Assembly (NCBI GenBank): GCA_005885085.1
Contig: VAXY01000056.1
Coordinates: 8,502 to 17,152, forward strand
Origin: Actinomycetota bacterium
GTDB lineage: Bacteria > Actinomycetota > Thermoleophilia > Gaiellales > Gaiellaceae
Length of the DNA stretch: 8,651 nucleotides
Direction: 5' to 3'
The notes under the pieces are model-generated. The model worked only from the letters and a program-made list of their open reading frames with translations. It ran no database searches and was not told the origin of the DNA. A program made the translations under genes and the position numbers. Below are positions 6,108 through 8,651 of the stretch, one piece after another (position 1 is the first letter of the stretch; every line of letters starts with the position of its first letter).

Positions 6108-7118
6108 ATGGAAGGCCTGGCCGAGCTGCACACGCACCTTGGCGGCTCGGTTGCCTCCGACATCCTCTGGAGCCTCGCGCACGAGCAAGGCATCGCGTTG
6201 CCGGTCAAGGACTACTCGGAGTTCGAGCGCTTGGTCACGGTCTCCGATCCCCGCGGCGTCGCGAACCTCGACGCGCTCGACCAGATCTACCACTGGACGG
6301 AGCTGATCCAGTCGAGCCCGATCGCGGTCGAGCGGTCGGTGCATGCCGCGATCGGCGGGGCGTACCGGTCGCAGGGAATCACAACGCTCGAGCTCCGGTT
6401 CAATCCGATGAAGCGAAACCGAGGCGGCGAGCGCGACCTCGATCACATCATCCTGGCGGCGATCCGTGGGCTCGATCGTGCGAGCCTCGAATACCCACAG
6501 GTGCGCGCCGGACTGATCCTGATGATGGACCGGACCTTCAGCGCCGAGCAGAACTCCGTAATCGTCGAGAAGGCGATCGGCTGGGCACCGCGTGGAATCG
6601 TCGGCGTCGACATCGCCGGCCCGCGGCCCGACGGGACACGTTACGACTATCGCCAGGCGCTGCCGATGGTCGAGGAGGCGCGCGCTGCGGGCCTCGGGGT
6701 GACCATCCACGTCGGCGAGGAGGGTGGCGACATCGGCCGTGATGAGATCGGGGAGGTGGTGGAGGTTCTGCGCCCGGACCGGATCGGCCACGGGATCCTC
6801 GCGGCCGGGAGTGACGAGTTGATGTCGGCGTTGCGTGAGGCGGAGATCGTCCTGGAGATCTGCCCGACGTCGAATCTCCTGACGAAGGCGCTGCGGGACG
6901 AGGACGCGGTGCGCGAAACGTTCAGGTCGTTTGTCGACGCGGGCGTTGCATTCACGATCGCAACGGACGGGCCTGAGATGATGCACACCCATCTCCGCGA
7001 CGAGCTCGAGCTCCTGCGACGGATCGGAGCTCTCGACGAGGACGAGCTCGCAGAAGCGAATCGCCGCGGCCATGAGGCCAGCTTCGTCCGCGCTGGGCGG
7101 CTCATGCCTAGGGTGTAA
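6108..7118 (+). CDS. Adenosine deaminase superfamily protein (substrate uncertain)
   Basis: A 336-residue zinc-dependent purine deaminase of the amidohydrolase fold; adenosine deaminases convert adenosine to inosine in purine salvage. Motifs in order: LHTHLGGS (7-14, metal ligands H8 and H10), ELRFNP, VDIAGP, TIHVGEEGG (199-207, metal ligand H201 and catalytic E204), RIGHGI (H228), EICPTSNLLT, and IATDGPEM (284-291, metal ligand D287). Length is normal for the family. Against mouse ADA (H15, H17, D19, H214, E217, H238, D295, D296), metal and catalytic residues are kept. The position of D19, which contacts the ribose 5'-hydroxyl, is G12, and that of D296, which contacts purine N7, is G288. The enzyme may therefore use a different substrate, and I give no add symbol. 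The ATG is chosen because it is 6 nt after TAGACT. The gene is divergent from the lipoprotein operon. Confidence 0.85.
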   Translation: MEGLAELHTHLGGSVASDILWSLAHEQGIALPVKDYSEFERLVTVSDPRGVANLDALDQIYHWTELIQSSPIAVERSVHAAIGGAYRSQGITTLELRFNPMKRNRGGERDLDHIILAAIRGLDRASLEYPQVRAGLILMMDRTFSAEQNSVIVEKAIGWAPRGIVGVDIAGPRPDGTRYDYRQALPMVEEARAAGLGVTIHVGEEGGDIGRDEIGEVVEVLRPDRIGHGILAAGSDELMSALREAEIVLEICPTSNLLTKALRDEDAVRETFRSFVDAGVAFTIATDGPEMMHTHLRDELELLRRIGALDEDELAEANRRGHEASFVRAGRLMPRV

Positions 7119-7137
7119 CTCCGGGAAATAATCCTTT

Positions 7138-7167
7138 CGGCCAATGGTCGGCGGGCGCGCGGCCATT
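7138..7167. repeat. Pair of direct repeats upstream of the LuxR-type gene
   Basis: CGGCCAAT (7138-7145) and CGGCCATT (7160-7167) match at 7 of 8 positions and are 22 bp apart, about two helical turns. The second copy abuts the proposed -10 at 7168. The pair could be an operator for a dimeric regulator, possibly the LuxR-type protein itself. In such a GC-rich sequence chance is also possible. Confidence 0.25.
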
Positions 7168-7173
7168 TAGCTT
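7168..7173 (+). promoter_or_regulatory. Putative -10 element of the LuxR-type gene
   Basis: TAGCTT fits TANNNT and lies 8 nt before the ATG at 7182, so the mRNA would be leaderless or have a leader of only a nucleotide or two. No Shine-Dalgarno sequence is present between it and the ATG. A -35 is not evident. Confidence 0.42.
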
Positions 7174-7181
7174 GGGCTCCT

Positions 7182-7448
7182 ATGTACGACGCACTGCGGG
7201 ACTCGCTTCCCTCGATCACCGAGCGGCAACGCCAGGTCATCGAGCTGATCGCCGCGGGATGCTCGAACGAAGAAGTGGGCGAGCGTCTCGGCATCTCCCC
7301 TCGAACGGCGAAGGCTCATTCAGATGTCCTGCGGCAGAAGCTCGGCGTCGCCCGACGGCGTCAGATCCCAGTGGCGTATCGGGCCTTGACGGGCGACGAC
7401 CCGCTCGCGCGAAGCCTGGAGTCGGCTGCGGTCGACGACGGGAGCTGA
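7182..7448 (+). CDS. Small stand-alone LuxR/GerE-type HTH protein
   Basis: An 88-residue protein that is nearly all a LuxR-family DNA-binding domain: ITERQRQVIELIAAGCSNEE (12-31), then VGERLGISPRTAKAHSDVLRQKLGV (32-56), with the recognition helix around PRTAKAHSDVL. In ordinary LuxR, NarL or MalT proteins this is the C-terminal domain of a longer regulator; here there is no receiver, autoinducer-binding or ATPase domain in front, only about ten residues. After it comes a tail of some 30 residues (QIPVAYRALTGDDPLARSLE, then an acidic end). It may act as a constitutive or dimerisation-controlled DNA-binding protein or modulate another regulator. The ATG start is favoured by TAGCTT 8 nt upstream. 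It is followed at 7531 by a gene for a MalT-like ATPase in the same direction, and a long hairpin covers its stop codon. Confidence 0.88.
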   Translation: MYDALRDSLPSITERQRQVIELIAAGCSNEEVGERLGISPRTAKAHSDVLRQKLGVARRRQIPVAYRALTGDDPLARSLESAAVDDGS

Positions 7449-7495
7449 CGGCACCGTGCCTGCGGCCTTGACGGGGTCGCAGGCACGGTCAGCTC
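7442..7495 (+). terminator. Long hairpin straddling the stop of the LuxR-type gene
   Basis: CCGTGCCTGCG (7454-7464) pairs perfectly with CGCAGGCACGG (7478-7488), 11 bp around a 13-nt loop. An outer 7-bp stem is formed by GAGCTGA (7442-7448, containing the TGA stop) and TCAGCTC (7489-7495), with a 5-nt bulge on the left side. An A-run rather than a T-run follows, so in classical terms it is not a U-tract terminator. It is probably a strong U-less terminator or an mRNA-protecting structure separating this gene from the ATPase gene. Confidence 0.6.
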
Positions 7496-7517
7496 AAAAA
7501 GACATCTCGAAATAGCG

Positions 7518-7522
7518 CGGAG
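7518..7522 (+). promoter_or_regulatory. Shine-Dalgarno-like site deciding the ATPase gene start
   Basis: CGGAG followed by 8 nt and the ATG at 7531. The alternative in-frame ATG at 7567 has a purine run (AGGGGAG) directly abutting it, too close for normal use. The site therefore favours 7531. Confidence 0.4.
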
Positions 7523-7530
7523 TCGCCGTT

Positions 7531-8651
7531 ATGGTGAGGAGCGGGCAACTGGGGTGCCCAGGGGAGATGGTGGGCGAGGGAACTGCACTCGAAGCGTCGC
7601 GCACAGGCCGCCGAATCATTGAGCGGCCTCGTCTGACACGCCTGCTTACGGAGTCGGAGAGCCGCGTCATGCTGCTCGTTGCTCCGGCTGGTTACGGGAA
7701 GACGACGCTTGCGCGCGAGTGGCTGCATGAACGGCAGAACGTTTGGTATCAGGCCACACCGGCATCTTCTGATGTGGCGGCGCTCGCGCTTGGGCTCGTT
7801 TGCACTGGATCTGAGGTCATCCCGGACGTCGGCGAGCAACTCCGCGGCCGACTCAAGACGCTTACCGATTCCGCGTTCGAGGCCGAATCGTTGGCCGCGG
7901 ACGTGGCTCACGACTTGCGCGGTTGGCCTAACGGTGTGCGACTCGTGATCGACGACTATCAGCTTCTCGCCGAGAGCCCGGCAGCCGAGCTGTTCGTCAA
8001 GAAACTAGTTGAGATGACCTTATTGCCACTTCTCATCATCAGCCGAGCGAGGCCGTCATGGGTTACCGCGAAGAGTCTCCTCTACGGAGACATCATCGAA
8101 CTCGGACGAAACGTCCTAGCAATGACGCACAGCGAGGCCGCCGAGGCGCTTGCCAACTCCCACGAGGAGATCCCCGGACTGGTCACGCTGGCCGAAGGGT
8201 GGCCAGCCGTGATCGGTCTCGCGGCGTTGGTGCCCTACGCATTGCCGCAAAGCGCGTCAGACATTCCCGAAACGCTCCATCAGTACTTCGCCGAAGAACT
8301 GTTTGATGCCGTAAGCGACGATGCCCGTTGGCACGCGGTGCAGCTTTCGATAGCACCGCTCATTGACGAGACAGTCACGAGAGCACTCTTCGGAGAGCAC
8401 CGTTCTGATGTACTCGAACAGAGCTACAGACACGGCTTCCTCGCGAGGACTGTCGATTCGTTCGAGATGCATCCCCTCGTGAGGCAATTCCTCCGGAAGA
8501 AGCTGAACGAGTTCGATCCCAAGCAGGCACGGAGTACGGCGGAGGCGATAGCCACTGCTTACGCAGATGGGCACAGCTGGGATGAAAGCGCCTCCGTTGC
8601 TGCGGAGTTCCAGCTTATCGACATCATGTTGCGGGTCCTCACCCAAGCGCT
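7531..8651 (+). CDS. MalT-like STAND ATPase regulator, N-terminal part (3' partial)
   Basis: The frame is open from 7531 to the window edge without a stop, giving 373 residues plus two bases. With the 7531 start, the Walker A is APAGYGKTT (51-59, Lys57), the Walker B is LVIDDY (138-143), a sensor-like LLIISR follows at 167-172, then AEGWPAVIGLAAL (221-233), the YFAEELFDAV block (252-261) and FEMHPLVRQFL (311-321). This order is that of the NTPase module of MalT and large LuxR-family (LAL) regulators, which bind ATP and an inducer and oligomerise to activate transcription. Such proteins are usually about 900 residues with TPR-like repeats and a C-terminal HTH; those parts would lie beyond the window. 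The start could instead be ATG 7567. Codons ending in A or T are more frequent than in the genes to the left, and a TTA leucine codon occurs at 8020-8022. Confidence 0.85.
   Translation, partial: MVRSGQLGCPGEMVGEGTALEASRTGRRIIERPRLTRLLTESESRVMLLVAPAGYGKTTLAREWLHERQNVWYQATPASSDVAALALGLVCTGSEVIPDVGEQLRGRLKTLTDSAFEAESLAADVAHDLRGWPNGVRLVIDDYQLLAESPAAELFVKKLVEMTLLPLLIISRARPSWVTAKSLLYGDIIELGRNVLAMTHSEAAEALANSHEEIPGLVTLAEGWPAVIGLAALVPYALPQSASDIPETLHQYFAEELFDAVSDDARWHAVQLSIAPLIDETVTRALFGEHRSDVLEQSYRHGFLARTVDSFEMHPLVRQFLRKKLNEFDPKQARSTAEAIATAYADGHSWDESASVAAEFQLIDIMLRVLTQA

Noticed and set aside
5482..6742. Plus-strand ORFs 5482-6306 and 5762-6742 crossing the lipoprotein/deaminase divergence
   Set aside because: Both run across two well-supported genes in wrong frames and have no recognisable domain.
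7119..7145. Possible terminator after the deaminase gene
   Set aside because: CCGGGAAA and CTTTCGG can pair only with a bulge and there is no T-run, so support is too weak to list as a feature.
6102..7166. Minus-strand ORF of 354 codons opposite the deaminase
   Set aside because: It is a complete shadow of the deaminase frame with Arg/Asp/His-rich composition; the plus-strand frame carries all catalytic motifs.
7489..8646. Small ORFs opposite or out of frame with the ATPase (7489-7911 -, 7679-7948 +, 8058-8306 +, 8257-8646 -)
   Set aside because: The frame open from 7531 to the edge carries Walker A, Walker B and MalT-like blocks, so the others are shadows.
1..8651. CRISPR arrays, tRNA or rRNA genes, insertion sequences, attachment sites
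   Set aside because: I saw no regularly spaced repeats, cloverleaf-like sequence, transposase or integrase motifs, or terminal inverted repeats.

Overview
The window is a densely packed, high-GC bacterial segment with frequent GTG starts, 4-bp start/stop overlaps and several start codons placed 6-8 nt after a TANNNT -10 hexamer (leaderless arrangement). With a PimA-like glycosyltransferase and a MalT/LuxR-type regulator, this points to an actinobacterium. A deep-branching class such as Thermoleophilia is a guess from sequence style, not something I can prove. No mobile element, CRISPR array, tRNA or rRNA was seen.

Layout. Positions 1-2419 (+ strand): the 3' part of a long coiled-coil protein, a 67-residue protein of unknown function, then xseA and xseB (exonuclease VII large and small subunits), overlapping by 4 bp. 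Positions 2387-6105 (- strand): a four-gene operon read from right to left, made of a lipoprotein, a PimA-like GT4 glycosyltransferase, an eight-span membrane protein of the lysylphosphatidylglycerol-synthase-TM (flippase-like) family, and a compact class-II glycerate kinase. All four genes overlap (4, 4 and 29 bp), and the last one runs 33 bp into the 3' end of the convergent xseB. Positions 6108-7118 (+): a protein of the adenosine deaminase superfamily whose start codon lies only 2 bp from the annotated start of the divergent lipoprotein. Positions 7182-7448 (+): an 88-residue protein that is essentially only a LuxR-type helix-turn-helix. Positions 7531-8651 (+): the N-terminal part of a MalT-like STAND ATPase regulator, open at the right edge and richer in A/T-ending codons than the rest.

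How it fits together. xseAB makes a complete nuclease. The minus-strand operon looks like an envelope or glycolipid unit (secreted lipoprotein, mannosyltransferase-like enzyme, membrane protein) with a sugar-acid kinase at its end. The most interesting points are the deaminase, which keeps the metal and catalytic residues but lacks two substrate-contact aspartates, the overlapping back-to-back -10 elements at 6092-6101, and the HTH-only gene next to a MalT-like ATPase with a long hairpin on its stop codon.
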